Source: Theobroma cacao
Lineage: Eukaryota > Streptophyta > Magnoliopsida > Malvales > Malvaceae
Reading direction: 5' to 3'
NCBI RefSeq assembly: GCF_000208745.1
Contig: NC_030854.1
Coordinates: forward strand, 35,348,152-35,412,151
Length of the DNA: 64,000 bases
How positions within the stretch are numbered: position 1 is the first letter of the stretch; every line of letters starts with the position of its first letter. The notes under the pieces were generated by a model, which saw only the letters and a list, made by a program, of their open reading frames with translations, was not told the DNA's origin and did not search any database. Of this stretch, positions 45,863 to 58,543 are shown piece after piece. The position numbers were made by a program, and so were the translations under genes.

Positions 45863-47544
45863 TGTTGTCAAATTAATACACGTAAGTGCACGTGGCCATA
45901 CAAGTAATATCAAGCTAAGTTGAGTATCGTTTATCGCATAGATTTGTACCTATTTCTCATTAAGCATTAAATCTATAACAAAGTAATTTTATCAAAGCAC
46001 TTGATTTCAAATGATTAATTAAACTAAAAATGATTAATTAACTAAATAATTAACGAAGAATAAAACGTTACTAAGAGAAATATCTACTCAAAACTTAGGA
46101 TTATGGTGTTTTTCAAAACATTATCTGAATTAAATCATTCTCCTTAACTTAGATTAATAGAATACATGGCTAACCTAGAATCCTTATTATGTACAAGTCT
46201 CTGTCGAGATCATGTACACATTCCTTTTCAAAACTAATTCCATATGTTTATGCAAATAATTAGAAAAGGTTCTTTAATTACATCCGTGTTCTAATTTGTT
46301 ACCTAAGGTATTTAGGTATATGTCTATCTTAAATACGAAGCTATCACCTAACTCCGAAGTGAATCGAACATATATAGGCTATTCAAAACAATGGTTTATT
46401 CTAAACTCCCTCTGTTGAATTGTATTTAGAGATCTAAGACATTTCAACTAGTGATCAAGCAAAGAAAAGTAGTACATACAAAATTGAATAAACCATACAT
46501 CATCCATTAATACCAAGCAAGGAAAAATCAACATCATCCATTAATACCAAGTACGGAAAAATCAAATATTCAAACTACATAATGAAATAATCCATAATCC
46601 CAGAAAACAAAATTAGTTCATCATTGTTTTTGTAGCAAACATAATTAAGTCAAGAGAAAAGATCATTTCTATATCAAAAGAACAAGAAAGAATTGAAGAA
46701 TAAAAAATTATCAAAGTCTCTTTCGATTCTTGATTTCCAATTGTCTTTAATTTCTTCTGATTTCTTTGGTGGAAGAGCCATTTTTTTTTCTTTCAAAAAC
46801 TTCTGTTCATTGCCTCTCTAAAAATCCTCTATTTCTAGCCTCTAGAAAACCTTAAAAACTCATTTCTTGATTGGCTACAGACTCATAATCCATATCAAAG
46901 TACTGCGACCTTGGTCCAGGGTGCCACGGTGCTTCTGCCTTACATATTTTTTTTGCTGGTTTCTCAACCAGCGTCGCAGTGCTCCTCCTTAGGCACTGCT
47001 GCACTGGACTCATGGGTTTTTGTATGGATGCCATGATGCACCCTTAGGCGCTACGGCCTTGAGCTCTACAAGTCCTTGTGCTGCCTTGGTGCAGTCTGCT
47101 GCAGTGTATCATCTTGCAAAGTGATTTTCTCCTATCTCTAGGCTGATCTAGGTGAAATGGTAAACATAAAAGTTGTAGGTCTACCTTTTAACTTTCCTAT
47201 GGTTTAAGAATCACATTGATTGGATCTTTGTAACTCGTGTTATGTTCAAATTACCACAACATATTCAGTGACAATCTACACCTAGTCTGCTTTTTATAAT
47301 TCAACACCATCTAGCTTTGTGCCATTGAAAACCTACAAACACAAGGACTAAATCATCATTGGCCTAGAGTAGAGCTTTCAGCATGAAAATAAGCTAAAAT
47401 TTCATGAATAAAACTAATTTCACATGCCTAAAAACTAATCAACTAAAGACATAAAAGCTGTCCAAAATCTACTTAAGACACAAGGACTTAGCTGCATTAA
47501 CATCCCAAAATGTGACTAAATAACTCTATATAATAGAGTTATCA
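45863..47544 (-). mobile_element. Solo LTR 1, Athila/Tat-like Ty3 family
   Basis: A 1682-bp block from TGTTGTCA to TTATCA (plus reading), flanked by a perfect 5-bp target duplication ATTTT (45858-45862, 47545-47549). Shares with solo LTR 2 and other copies the inverted terminal-region motif (aactctatataatagagtt near its plus right end) and the motif gttgtaggtc..cctttcc..caattggat. On the minus strand it begins TGATAACTCT. No internal coding region, hence a solo LTR. Family name is my inference from general LTR style. Confidence 0.85.
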
Positions 47545-47689
47545 ATTTTATATTCTTTCCCACTTTTTATATTACTTTTTGTTTTAGCTTCAATTATATT
47601 CCTAACACCCTCTTCATATCCCCTTGCACCTTCTGTCTCTCTCCATCTACTTATATTAATTTCTTTCTTTGTTTTGTTTGAAATGGACA

Positions 47690-48092
47690 TGCATGAAAGC
47701 TTTTCTTCATAAACACTTGTTGCTCTATGATAAATATGAAAAAAAAGAGGCATGTTGTGACAGATGCAATCAGAAAGTTGATGGTTGCCCTTTTGTTTGT
47801 GAAAGTTGCAACTTTTGGCTGCATGCATCTTGTGTTGGACAACAATTGCCTTTTCGAGCACATCCTCTCCAAATTGTGATAAAGTTGCAACTCTATCTTA
47901 CCGTGATAAAGTTTGTGCTATAGATTTCATTTGTGATAAATGTTTCACTCTATCTCGAGGTTATAGATGCCACTGCACAAATTGTGATTCCAAGCTTGAT
48001 GTGGTATATACTAATTCTCCAACTAATGATCAAACTAAAGTCATAGGCAAAAAAATTTAGCGTTTCAGCCATGAGCATTCCTTTATAATTAT
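47690..48092 (+). pseudogene. DC1-domain (Cys/His-rich C1) protein fragment
   Basis: Encodes a DC1 module, KYEKKEACCDRCNQKVDG, CESCNFWLHASC, typical of large plant DC1/CHP-rich zinc-binding proteins. The frame shifts near 47870, after which FICDKCFTLSRGYRCHC and NCDSKLDVV are read in another frame, then TAG at 48058-48060 and a trailing SHEHSFI. It ends at the copia LTR at 48093. Only part of one or two repeats remains of a gene family normally several hundred residues long. Confidence 0.85.
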
Positions 48093-48297
48093 TGAGTAAT
48101 GGCAGCGAATGCACTTACATTTATTGATCTTGGAATGTGTATATTTATACAGGATGCATTGGCTTATCAAAGTAAATTGTAACAAAATATATTCAATTTG
48201 AATTCAAAAGTTGTAACAGAAATAGTAACAAAAAGATCATGGTTTGATTGAATCTTTGACTTGATTTTCAGCTACTGTGGTAGTTAACTCCTTTACA
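48093..48297 (-). repeat. LTR of a minus-strand copia element
   Basis: Minus strand starts tgtaaaggagttaac and contains a TATA-like tgtataaatataca and an aataaatg signal before ending ..actca. It is directly downstream of copia RNase H once the hAT insertion is removed. Borders estimated. Confidence 0.6.
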
Positions 48298-48308
48298 TGC
48301 CCTGCAAA

Positions 48309-50728
48309 CAGGGGTGGACCCAAGAATTTTCTAAGTGGTATCATTAGGATGATATTCAGAAATTTTTTTCTTCGATCCAAGATCTATTGGGAGTGTATTT
48401 AGATTAAATTCAACATGATTTTGCTTAGAAGAATATTGTTTAGTATCATCTTTAATAGAATTTTATTGTCGTTGCCCGGAATCTGAGTCTTGTAAGACAA
48501 TTTCTTTTCTTTTTAAAATATCTTTCCATGGTTTTTTTATCTAAAATTATAAAACTTGTTAAAAATTACTACTCATTAGTGTCAGTTAAAATGCTACTAC
48601 GCAAGTATACGTATCGAATAGATAGTATATTAGCAAGCAAGGTATCGATCCCACAGGGAATTGATCTAAAACTTTACTAAGTACTAAAATTAGAACAATT
48701 TAATCTTATCCAAATAATCAAAATTAAATAATTAATTAAAACTAAAATTAAAACCAACAAGAAAAATCAAAATAATAATAACTTTAGAAAATATCAAATC
48801 AAACAGGCCTAAGATTATAATATCCCTCACACTTCATCTAAATCTTACCTCTCTTCCTTAACTTATTTCAACAGATTGAATTGCTAACCTAGAGTACTCA
48901 ATTATTTATAAGGGTCTCCCGACTCGTCCTATAAAAATATCTATTTTAATCAAAACACTATATCCCTATGTGAATTGAAATTAAAACAGACTCATTAAGT
49001 TCAAGCTCTAATCTGGCTACATATGGTCTATAGGTATATCCCTATCCTATATGCAAATAAATTAATATGATCATATATTATCTCAATTTTAGTCTACTCT
49101 AAACTCCCTTTTCCAAGTTTGTTTAGGTTCCTAAATCAATATAATTGGTGGCCAAGCAATTAAAAGCATTAAGAACAAATTGGAATAAACAATTCAAATC
49201 CCATCGAAAATAAGTAAGACAGAGATTAAAAACTTAGACTAAATGTGAATTTAATTGCAATCTTAGAAAAAGAAATTTAGCTACTCATAATCGCAAAATA
49301 AAATAACATTGTATAAAATTCAACCATTGAAAGTATCAAGAACGATAAAAGCTAAGGTATAAAACAAAACAATATTTGTCGTCTTGATCTCCAAGTTTCA
49401 ACTTCAACTTCTAGTTTCTTGAATCTCCCAAAGGATCTCTGGCTAATGTTGTTAAACATATCCTATTTATACTAATAAACTTAACCTAAAGTTTCTTAAG
49501 CTGACCCAGGGTTTAATTGGGCTTAAAAGTATAATAAGAGGCCCAAAATTCAATTGTCAATCTTTACAAATTTCCATTCCCAGTACAGTACATCTAGTTA
49601 TTTTTCGACGTGATTTTCTCTATCCTCAAAGCAGAACTGGGCAAAGTGATCTTCATAAAAGTTGTAGCTTTGTCTCTTAGCTTTCCACTGATCCATGAAT
49701 TGCATCATTGGGAGTCCTGTAGCTCGAGATATGGCCAAAATACTGAAGCATATGCAAGCAGATTCTAGGTCTTTTAACATCTTACTTTCCAAAATTAAGC
49801 CTAATCACTTTTAATCCTACAAAAGAAATATAACAACTAATAAATCATAACCAAATTAAAAAGAATAAAATAAAATTAAAATAACTAACTTAAAAGTAAC
49901 CTAATTATAAAAACAACTAAAAATAAGTAAATTATAATTAAAAATTGAGGACTTAGCTAATATTTAATAATAAAATTAAAATAAAATAATTCTATAAAAT
50001 AGAATCATCAATTAGCATAAATTAAAAAAATTAAAATTAAATAAAATATGATATTACATAGCAAATTATACCATTTAGTAATGAACAATAGGACAATTTT
50101 CTATTAATTGATCAAAACTAAATATAAGCATCTACAAGCCACATAAAGTTATATACAAAAATCAAATAATCAAACAATATATCTACAAAATAAATTAAAA
50201 AAATGAAAAACCCATAATTTCAAGAAATTCTTTGACATGCAATATATTTTCTATTAGCTAGATTATAACTCTGAACCCAAATTATCAAACTAATCAAAAA
50301 AAATATTTAGACATAAAGTATTTAAAAACTTAATTTGGGTTAAAAATTAGTTATAATTGAAGCCTAGATGAGTTGTCTTGAAAGAGTTAAAAACACAGCC
50401 AAAGACCGAGATGGGGAAGGATTTGAATTTTTAGACATGGAGAGTAGTTTAGGTTTTGACTCTTTAATAAATCTTAAATTATAGAAGAAAAGTTTTATTG
50501 TCTTTCCATATAGTATTTTAATATTAATACATAAATTACTTTTTGATAAATCACTTTTACTAGAAGTCTTTGACCCCACTCCCTAAAAAATTGTAAAAAA
50601 TTAAAAATAATGGGTTTATTAGGATATTAACTACCATAAACCTTAGAAAAATAGTATAAAAACTAAAACATTTTAAGAAGTGAGTGGTGTCATGTGACAC
50701 CACTCCTTCCAACATGGGTCCGCCCATG
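48309..50728. mobile_element. Non-autonomous hAT-type (Tip100-like end) transposon
   Basis: The left end caggggtggaccca and right end (reverse complement catgggcggaccca) are inverted repeats of the CAGGGGCGGA type seen in Tip100-like hAT elements. They are flanked by an 8-bp target duplication cctgcaaa / cctgcaag (48301-48308, 50729-50736), one mismatch. 2420 bp, of which 1431 bp is a later solo LTR; about 990 bp is its own sequence, with no transposase. It sits exactly between copia RNase H and its LTR. Confidence 0.85.
48580..50010 (-). mobile_element. Solo LTR 2, Athila/Tat-like, nested in the hAT element
   Basis: 1431 bp from TGTCAG to CATCA (plus reading) with a perfect 5-bp target duplication ATTAG (48575-48579, 50011-50015). 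Contains gatcccacaggga near the left and gaactgggcaaagtg..ttgtagctt near 49640. Same family as 45863-47544. Confidence 0.88.
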
Positions 50729-50736
50729 CCTGCAAG

Positions 50737-50988
50737 AAGGTGGAGCCATCAACAACACTTATCTTGGATCTTAGAAAAAAGAATCTCTGTCTAGACAAGG
50801 GTTTGGTTAATCCGTCTGCAAGTTGATATTTGGTAGGAATGTAAGACACCTTGAGATTGCTAGATTGAACCTATTGGCACACAAAGTGATAATCTAGAGC
50901 CAAATGTTTCATTCTAGAGTGAAACACAGGATTGGCACTTGGATAAGTAGCACAAATATTATCACAACAAATAACAAGAGGTTGTGAG
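50737..50988 (-). pseudogene. copia RNase H C-terminal fragment
   Basis: Minus strand reads [31 protein letters not shown], a stop, then YIPTKYQLADGLTKPLS, the end of copia RNase H. The upstream part is cut off by LTR copy 3 at 50989; the downstream LTR is at 48093-48297 beyond the hAT insertion. Confidence 0.85.
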
Positions 50989-52614
50989 TGTTGTCAATTT
51001 TGTATACTCAAGCATACGTATCGAGCAAGTAATATAGTGATGAAGTAGAGTACCGTTCTCATGGAGATTTGTTCTTAAATTTTTACTAAGTGCTAAAATC
51101 TTATAAAAAATCAATCTTATTTAAGTAATTGAATTTTACAGAAAATTAATTACAACAAAATTAAAATAAACACTAAATGAACTAAAAAACTAAATAAGTT
51201 GAGAAAAGCAGTATATTAAAGACCTAGAATTATGAGTTCATTCAACATTTCATCTGATATCAACTTTTCTTGTTATTTATCTTTCTTAGGTGGTTTTACT
51301 AACTTAGAACCCAAAATTATGGACAAGTCTCCGTCAAGTTGCTTGTGCAAATACCTAACTTAATTATTTCACTATATGTCCATAGGAATCAATTAAATTA
51401 AGTTTATTAAGTAAATGTCATAATGTGGCTATGTATGGCAATTGGCGTATATCTACCCGAATCGTGAATCAGATCACTTAAGTGATGTGAACATACACTA
51501 TTCAAACCTTAGTCCAATATAAAATCTCTCTGTCAAGTCTCAATTAGATTCACAAATCAATTAATTATTGGTAAAACAATCAAAAGCATTAAAAACAGAT
51601 TTGAATAAGCAAAACTACACCCATTCATGATAACTAAAAGCAAAACTAATATTCAAACTACATGTTGAAATCTACCACAATACTAGAAAGATAATTTAGG
51701 TCATAATAACTAATAAGAAATTTAGGTCATAATAACTAATAAGAAATTTAGGTCATAATAACTAATAAAAACAACATCCAAAGAAATTTAGCCATGAATC
51801 CAAGTCAAAGAAAATAAAAGAAACATAAAAGTAGAGAAAGAAACTAAGTGTTGAAGCTTTGCAATCTCAAGTCTCTCTCAAATTCTCTTGTTTTCTTGCT
51901 TTGTTCTTAGCTCCAAATCTTTAGAATAGTTGCTTGCTGCCGCCCCCTTAAAACCATTAAAAAAGGCCCCTTAAATAGGATCCAAGTAACCTAATTTTCA
52001 AAATCCCTTCAAATTTTTATTTTTGAAAGATAGCCCAGTGCCGCGGCCTTGAGCTCTTAGTGCCATGGCATTGGTTTTTTTTGCTATAGTAGTGTTGCAG
52101 CACTACTTCTCCAGCATTATGGTGTTGAGCTCTTGGGAAAATTGTATGGTGAGCTTCCTTTCACCAACGCTGCAGCCTTGTTCTCCTAATACTGCGACGG
52201 TCTATCAAATTCGAATGTGATTTTCACCCTGATCTGGTTTGAACTGAGAAAAATAGTAACATAAAAGTTGTATTCCTGTCTCTTCACTTTCCAATGGCTT
52301 TAGAATCATGTCAATTGAACTTCTGGATTGAAAGATATGCTCAAATACTACATTATGTTCAATCCATGCATACTGCTACAGTGCTCCAAGTTAGACACAT
52401 ATTTGGTCCACAATCCAATCCGAACTAGGTGAAGTGGTAAACAGAAAATTTGTATCCCTTCCTCTTATAAGTCTAGTGGTCTAAGAATCACTTCATTTGG
52501 AGTTATGTAGATAGAGATATGGTCAAAATACTGTAACATATACTAATGAAGCCATTACCATACTTGCACGGATTTTCATCAAATGAGTCTTTTTCATCAA
52601 ATTTCTAACCCTAT
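50989..52614 (-). mobile_element. LTR copy 3, Athila/Tat-like family
   Basis: Starts (plus) tgttgtcaattttgtatac and is collinear with solo LTR 1, including the leader-like tatctaccc..gtgaatcagatcac and attcaaaccttag. No terminal tctatnnatagag motif at the right, so its far end is truncated or invaded. A 26-bp tandem triplication lies inside. Confidence 0.75.
51692..51770. repeat. 26-bp tandem repeat, three units
   Basis: Units tttaggtcataataactaat start at 51695, 51721 and 51747, essentially identical; period 26. Confidence 0.95.
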
Positions 52615-54110
52615 TGTTTAATTTCTCTACCCGCACAAGTATACGCATCAAAAAGATAAAATAATGGTTAGCAAAGTGATGATCCCACGAAGAATTGATC
52701 TAAATTTTACTAAGTACTAAAATTAGAACAATTTAATCTCGTCCAAACAATCAAAAATTAATAACTAATTAAACTAGAAATTAATCAACCAAAACTAATT
52801 AGTAATCAAAGACATATATAATTGAATAAAATAACCAAATCTTTGTGTTTTAAGGTGATTTCAGATAGTTTTTATATTTTTAGCTAATTAGTTTAAAGCA
52901 TGTTAACTTGTTCATTTTCATGTTGACAGTCTTATTTTAAGAAAACATTGATTTAGTCCTTGTGTTTGTAGGTTTTCAAATGGATAAAGTTACGTGGTGA
53001 TGAACTATGCAATGAAGACCAAGTGTACATTTTCACTGAATATACTGTAGTAATTCAGACATAACTCGAGCTACAAAGATTCAATCAACGTGATTCTTAG
53101 AATATTGAAGATCTAAGAAGCAGACCTACAACATTCAAGTTTACCATTTCACCCAGATCAGCTTTGAGATAGTCAAAAATCATATTACAAGATGAGATAC
53201 TACAGTAGTTTCGCACCAAGGTAGCATAAGAAGTAACACTGCAACTTTGCATAAAATTTCCTACTAGGGCAACACGATTTAGGTGTATGTCTACCCTAAT
53301 TGTGAATCAAAACACCTAAGTGATGTGCACATAAACTATTCAAACCTTAGTTTAATCTAAAACTACTATGCTGAGTCTTATTCATGCTAACAAATCATTC
53401 AATTGTTGACCAAATAATTAAAAGCATTATGAACATATTTGAATTAGCAAATATTCAAACTACATGTTAAATCCACCATAATCCTAGAAAAATAAAATAA
53501 CTCATAATATCTATTAAAAACATTATCCAAAGAAAATTAGCCATTAAACCAAGTCAAAGAACATAAGCGAAACACAAAAGTAGAAAGAGAAGCTAATAGT
53601 TTGAAGCTTTTTTATCTCAATTCTCCCTCAAATTCTCTTGTTTTTTTGGTTTGTTTTTAGCTCTTTCTCTTGAGAATAGTTGCTCTCTATCTCCCTTTGA
53701 AAACTTTTGAAAAAGGCCCCTTAAATAGTCTCTAAAAGCCCTAGTTTAAAAATCTGGTAATATGCAAATTTTGGCAACTGGTTTGGCATTGCGGCCTTAC
53801 CTTGGCTTTACGATGCCCTCCTTTTAGGTTTAAGTTTGGGGCTTTACGCTTATGCTGTCCTATTGCATTACTTCATTTTTTAACATGATGTTCTTCTTCT
53901 TCCAAGCCCAACTGGGTAAAGTGATAAACATAAAAGTTGTAGCCCTCTCTCTTAGCTTTCCAATGGTTTAAGAATCACATCAATTGGATTTCTGTAACAC
54001 AAATTATGCTTAAAATACTAAAGCACGTACAAACAAAGCTATCACAATATGTACTTGCATGGATTATCACCAAATAAGGCATTTTCATAAAATTCCTTGC
54101 CAGGTCAATA
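52615..54110 (-). mobile_element. LTR copy 4, rearranged
   Basis: 52615-52850 and about 53266-54110 run in the same direction as copies 1-3, but 52853-53265 is inverted: there the plus strand reads like the minus strand of copy 1 (tagtccttgtgtttgtaggttttca, cgagctacaaagattcaatcaacgtgattcttag). No clean ends. Probably two nested or recombined LTRs. Confidence 0.7.
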
Positions 54111-54539
54111 AAATAGATTAACAATAACTAATCTTAAAGTAATTTAAAGCAAATTAAATGATGAGAAAATTTAAAAAAATATTTATATTTTATTGTATAG
54201 ATGTTAGAAATAGGGGAGTAGAAAGTTATGGAAACGAGTAAAAAAAACTACAAAGTAAAAACAATAATATATGGTAATATAAAGTAGACCTAAAGGTACA
54301 AAAATAATAAAAATAGGAAAAAATATTAAGTAATATAAAGTAGATTTAAGTAGCTGAAAAGATAGGAATGAAAAATATTTAGCAATATAAAGTAGACTTA
54401 AGTGCATAAAATAATAAAAGAATTTTCAATGATGGTAAAGTTATAATAATAGTAAATATACAAGATATTTAATAATGAATACTGAAATTTATCGTATGTC
54501 ACGAGCCATCATTGCATTATTTAAATGTCATGGCATATT

Positions 54540-54900
54540 GATATATTTTGTGTGCAAGTCAAAGCCTCGATGATGGAATTTTTTTAGAAAGCTTGCGAAG
54601 GTGCGTTTGCTCAAAAAATTTCCTAGGTTAAAAGATATCTTTGAGTCCCACCAGTATGATGTGAGGACTCAAAAAATATTCTTAATAAAAGCTTTTTACT
54701 TGTACTAGGTTTTGCATTCATGAAAATATTTTTACTTGCAAATGATTACTCTGATGATGGGATTTGCATAATAAGCTTGCGAAGACAACTTTTCCCAAGT
54801 AATTCCCTAGGTAAGTGAATATCCCCGAATCCTACTAGTATGATAGACAGATTCGATAAATATTCTCAATAAAAGGTTTTCATTTGACATTTATCGAGAT
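54540..54900. repeat. Diverged tandem duplication, ~190-bp unit
   Basis: 54565-54720 and 54750-54895 share gatgatgg.att, agcttgcgaag, ttccctaggt, cctactagtatgat / cccaccagtatgat and aatattct.aataaaag. Typical of the non-coding part of gypsy elements; no protein. Confidence 0.7.
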
Positions 54901-54973
54901 TTATGCCATGCATTCTATAATTGCATCGTGTGCACATCACACAAATGAACAGAATAATGAACTTTAGGTCACG

Positions 54974-55085
54974 AATAAAATAAAAATTAGAATAATAAAT
55001 AATGATTAAGGAAATACAAGAATAAAATAAAAATTAGAATAATAAATAATGATTAAGGAAATACAAGAATAAAATTAAAAATTAA
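54974..55085. repeat. 47-bp tandem repeat
   Basis: Two identical 47-bp units (54974-55020, 55021-55067; aataaaataaaaattag...ggaaatacaag) plus a partial third. Confidence 0.95.
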
Positions 55086-55369
55086 GTTCTAAACAAGATA
55101 ACATATGATTAAATGGTACTATTTATGGAATAGGCATCACAGAGGTGCTAATCCTTCGTTGTGCATAACTTTACTTCTGAACCAAACTCTAAAAACTCAC
55201 AAACCAGATTGTTATTCTTTAAACGGATCTAAAATTAATTTAGAACCTTTCCAATAGAACAAATCTAATAGGTGGGTAATCGCACCTCATAAAAAGATTG
55301 GTAACGACTCCAAATATTCATGTCAAGGCAGACGGGTTCCAAGACCCCCATGTAGCGATAAAAAGTAAA

Positions 55370-57195
55370 AGGGCTTTCTTCCTTAAGAATAATTATATAA
55401 AGCCCTATTGGATTAATTGTTAGACATTCAAGTTGAGAATAAATAAAGAATATTTTCTTAAAAAAACAAGGTGGGATTTTCTTAAACAAGCAATGCTTAT
55501 TTTCTCTAGACTCTTTTAAAAAATTAAGAAGTTGTAGTATCTTTGGTTTGGCCAACCAAAGTGAGATGTTAGCTATTTTTCACCTTAATGGGGTATCTAA
55601 CCTCACCAAGATTGGTGTCTTCATAATGTCCTAGTGTCAATTTGGTATTAGAGTGAGAGGATCATTGTTTGCTGTGTAGTTCAGGATTTTATCGCTATCG
55701 AGTTTTGAATCTCCTAATTTGGGTAGCTTTGTTTCGTTTATTGTTTTATAGTTATATCATCATCTTTTTCTGCATCACCACATCATCATCACCACGTCAT
55801 CACCATATCATCACTACCATAATTGTAATTTGTCATTTGAGCTAACAACATGCTAAAATTGTTAGAGAATTGATCATAAGATTGAGATTAAGGAATTACG
55901 TCACCAAATTCAAGAATTACAAGTGTAACTTGCAAGACATGATGCTCCTCAAATCAACAATAATAGCCCTAATGATGAAGATGGACTCGCAAATCAAGCG
56001 GCAAGAGTTCGATTGAAGGATTGGTTATTACATGCCTTTGATTTAAATGTTGAAGGAGTCAAGATTGAAGTAATTGATTTCATGGGAAGTTACATGCGGA
56101 GGACTATTTAGATTGGGAAGAGTTAGAACCAGTTTATGATGAATATGATGAGCAAATAAAGGATAATACCAACCTTTTCCATCAAGAATCGTCTCAGCAT
56201 CCTTATCGACAATTTCACCAACAAGAAGGGTATCTTATCAAAGGTAACCAACTATGCATCCCTCAATGTTCTCTACGCCAATCTATTATTTGGGAATATC
56301 ATAATAGAGGATTAGTTGGACACTTTGGGAGAGACAAAACATTGGCTATTGTGAAGGAAAATTTTATTAGCCTAAGTTGGAACTAGATATCATTTAACAT
56401 ATTCAAAGGTGTCATACTTGCCACACTGCCAAGCTTGGAAATCAAAACACTGATAGGTATAAACCGTTACCTATTCTTGAAGCTCCTTGGGTTAATGTGA
56501 GTATGGATTTTGTTTTGGGTTTATCAAGAACCCAAAGGCAAAAGAACTCTGCAATGGTAGTCGTTGATAGATTTTCCAAAATGGCTCATTTTGAGTCTCC
56601 TTGAGCTGATGGACCATTCTGAGTCTTGGAACGTATTAATGAGAATGCTTACAAGATCGAGCTTTTTGGAGATTATGAAGTTTCTTCAACCTCCAACATA
56701 GCTGATCTCTTTCTTCACTATAGAGAAGATGAAGAAGACATGGATATTGAAGGCGATTTTTCTCCAATCTAGGGAGAATGATTCAAGAGTGTGTTATTAG
56801 GTTCCTTGCGTATTAAGCTCAAAAAAATTGTTTACATAATTATCTTTTCTTAGTTATCTTTTTGTTTACTTGTACTCTAAGAAAGTTTAGGTTAGGTTAC
56901 TTCTTTATTCATTTTAATTAGAAATTGTAATAATCTCACATGGGAAATGTAAGAAGATTCTCTTCCTTGCGAATAGTAATATAAAGCCCTATTGGGTTAA
57001 TTGTTAGACATTCAAGTTGAGAGTAAATAAAAAAATTTTCTTAAATATGCAATGCTTATTTTTTCTAGACTCTTGTTAAAAAACAGGTTCTAGTATCTTT
57101 GGTTTGGTCAATCAAAATGGGATTTTTACCATTATTCACCTTAGTGGGCTTTATAACCTCGCCAAGATTAATGTCTTCATAACACCCCGACATCA
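55370..57195 (+). mobile_element. Ty3/gypsy element with large internal deletion
   Basis: The 3' LTR (56779-57195, 417 bp) matches the truncated 5' LTR (about 55370-55639) in ataaagccctattgg, gttagacattcaagttgag and agtatctttggtttgg. A primer-binding site (tggtattagagtgag, 55643-55657) and a gag start follow the 5' LTR. A purine tract (agggagaa) precedes the 3' LTR. The coding region jumps from gag to integrase, with protease, reverse transcriptase and RNase H lost. Confidence 0.88.
55850..56770 (+). pseudogene. Ty3/gypsy gag-integrase remnant
   Basis: Gag start (HKIEIKELRHQIQELQV) runs to about 56110. Then come the integrase HHCC finger (WEYHNRGLVGHFGRDKT ... CHTCHTAK, from about 56290), the core start (NVSMDFVLGLSR, VVVDRFSKMAHF) and, after another junction, the integrase tail (ERINENAYKIELFGDYEVS). 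Several stops. Defective. Confidence 0.88.
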
Positions 57196-58540
57196 TAACC
57201 TTTAGATAATGGTGCTTTTCTAATAGTCAGCTAATGAATAGACAAATTTTCATATCATAGACATGATGTTTGAATTGAATTGTCTTTCCATAGTTGCTTT
57301 ATCAAGTGACATATCAACATGTCTCTCCAATAGTCACTTTATCAAGAAACACCTTTACATATGAGACAGAATCTTTCATTTTAAAAATACATCAACATAT
57401 GATCGTTCAATGTTCATTACATTAAATGCAAAGCCAAAATTCATTCCTATTGTAATGGATTTCAATAAAAGGGAAAATGTTAACAAAAAACCATCTGAGA
57501 CAAACACTTAGAGGATGTTGACTCAATTATTGCACCAAGTAACTCATAGTAATATAACAAAAAATTTGCATAGAAAAACAGGGTGAAAAGACTTTGGAGT
57601 GGCTCAATAATTTATAATAATTTTACTTGTGACAATTATTGGATAAGAAAAATTTGCTTTTTGTTAGTCAATTGTTGAATGTTCATTACATTAAATGCAA
57701 AGCCAAAATGCATTCCAACTGTAATGGATTTCAATAAAAGGAAAATTTATTGAATTTAGAGTAAGTCATTTGACAAGAATGGAAACATAATAGGAAAGTT
57801 TTAACCTAAATTAGAAGCTTAGTCGAAAAATGAAGACAACGAGGTGGTAATGTTGGGTATAGAGACAGATGAATCCTATTTGTGTTGTTAATATTATCTG
57901 AATTTTGAGTTCTTTTTAGTACAGAATGAATATGGGATTATGTCAAAGAAAAAATCCAAAAGGATACGTTAGATTAGCAAATTTGGATTTGTTTTATGGC
58001 TTTTCCTTTTTCCCCCACTCATTTTCCATTTAAATCCAAAAAACAGATTCCTTTCCTTTTTTGTTAAAAATATATTAAATGTGTATTCCAATTATAGAAC
58101 GAACATTTATTTGATCATTCAACACAAAAATTTAAATTTAAATTTTTATTATAATTAATTGACACATGAACTTAATTTAGATTATTAACATGTGAACAAA
58201 ATATTTATTCTAGATCGAATTTGTTTTTCGTTAAAGGTTGATATGATCATTCAGTATAAAATTTAAATTTTTACAATAATTAATTGACATGTGAACTCAA
58301 TCTAACTTATTAATATGTAAACAAAATAACTTCTTCACATCAAATTCGTTTTTTGTTAAAAGTTGATATATCTAAACTATTTTTTTTTTTATAAATTTTA
58401 GTTTTCAATGATTAAGTTAGATTAAATTATATGGTAAGTTTCTTAATATTCCCCGTATATAGGATTTAGGAAGTATAAAAAGGAAAACACACTCAAAGAA
58501 TTACAAGGTAACCAAGTGTTCAGAAAAAAATTAAGCCATT
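57196..58540. other. Intergenic/repeat-derived, with two short duplications
   Basis: An ~80-bp direct repeat at about 57410-57480 and 57672-57745 (aatgttcattacattaaatg, tgtaatggatttcaataaaa) is 262 bp apart. A diverged ~145-bp tandem duplication lies at about 58105-58235 and 58245-58375 (gatcattca, attaattgacacatgaact, gttaaaggttgatat). No gene. Confidence 0.7.
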
Positions 58541-58543
58541 GTT

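Noticed and set aside
47526..47861. Minus-strand 111-residue frame
   Set aside because: Antisense to the DC1 fragment and its AT-rich upstream region.
45863..50010. Helitron interpretation of the blocks ending in a small hairpin
   Set aside because: TG...CA ends with perfect 5-bp target duplications (ATTTT, ATTAG) show LTRs; Helitrons make no such duplication.
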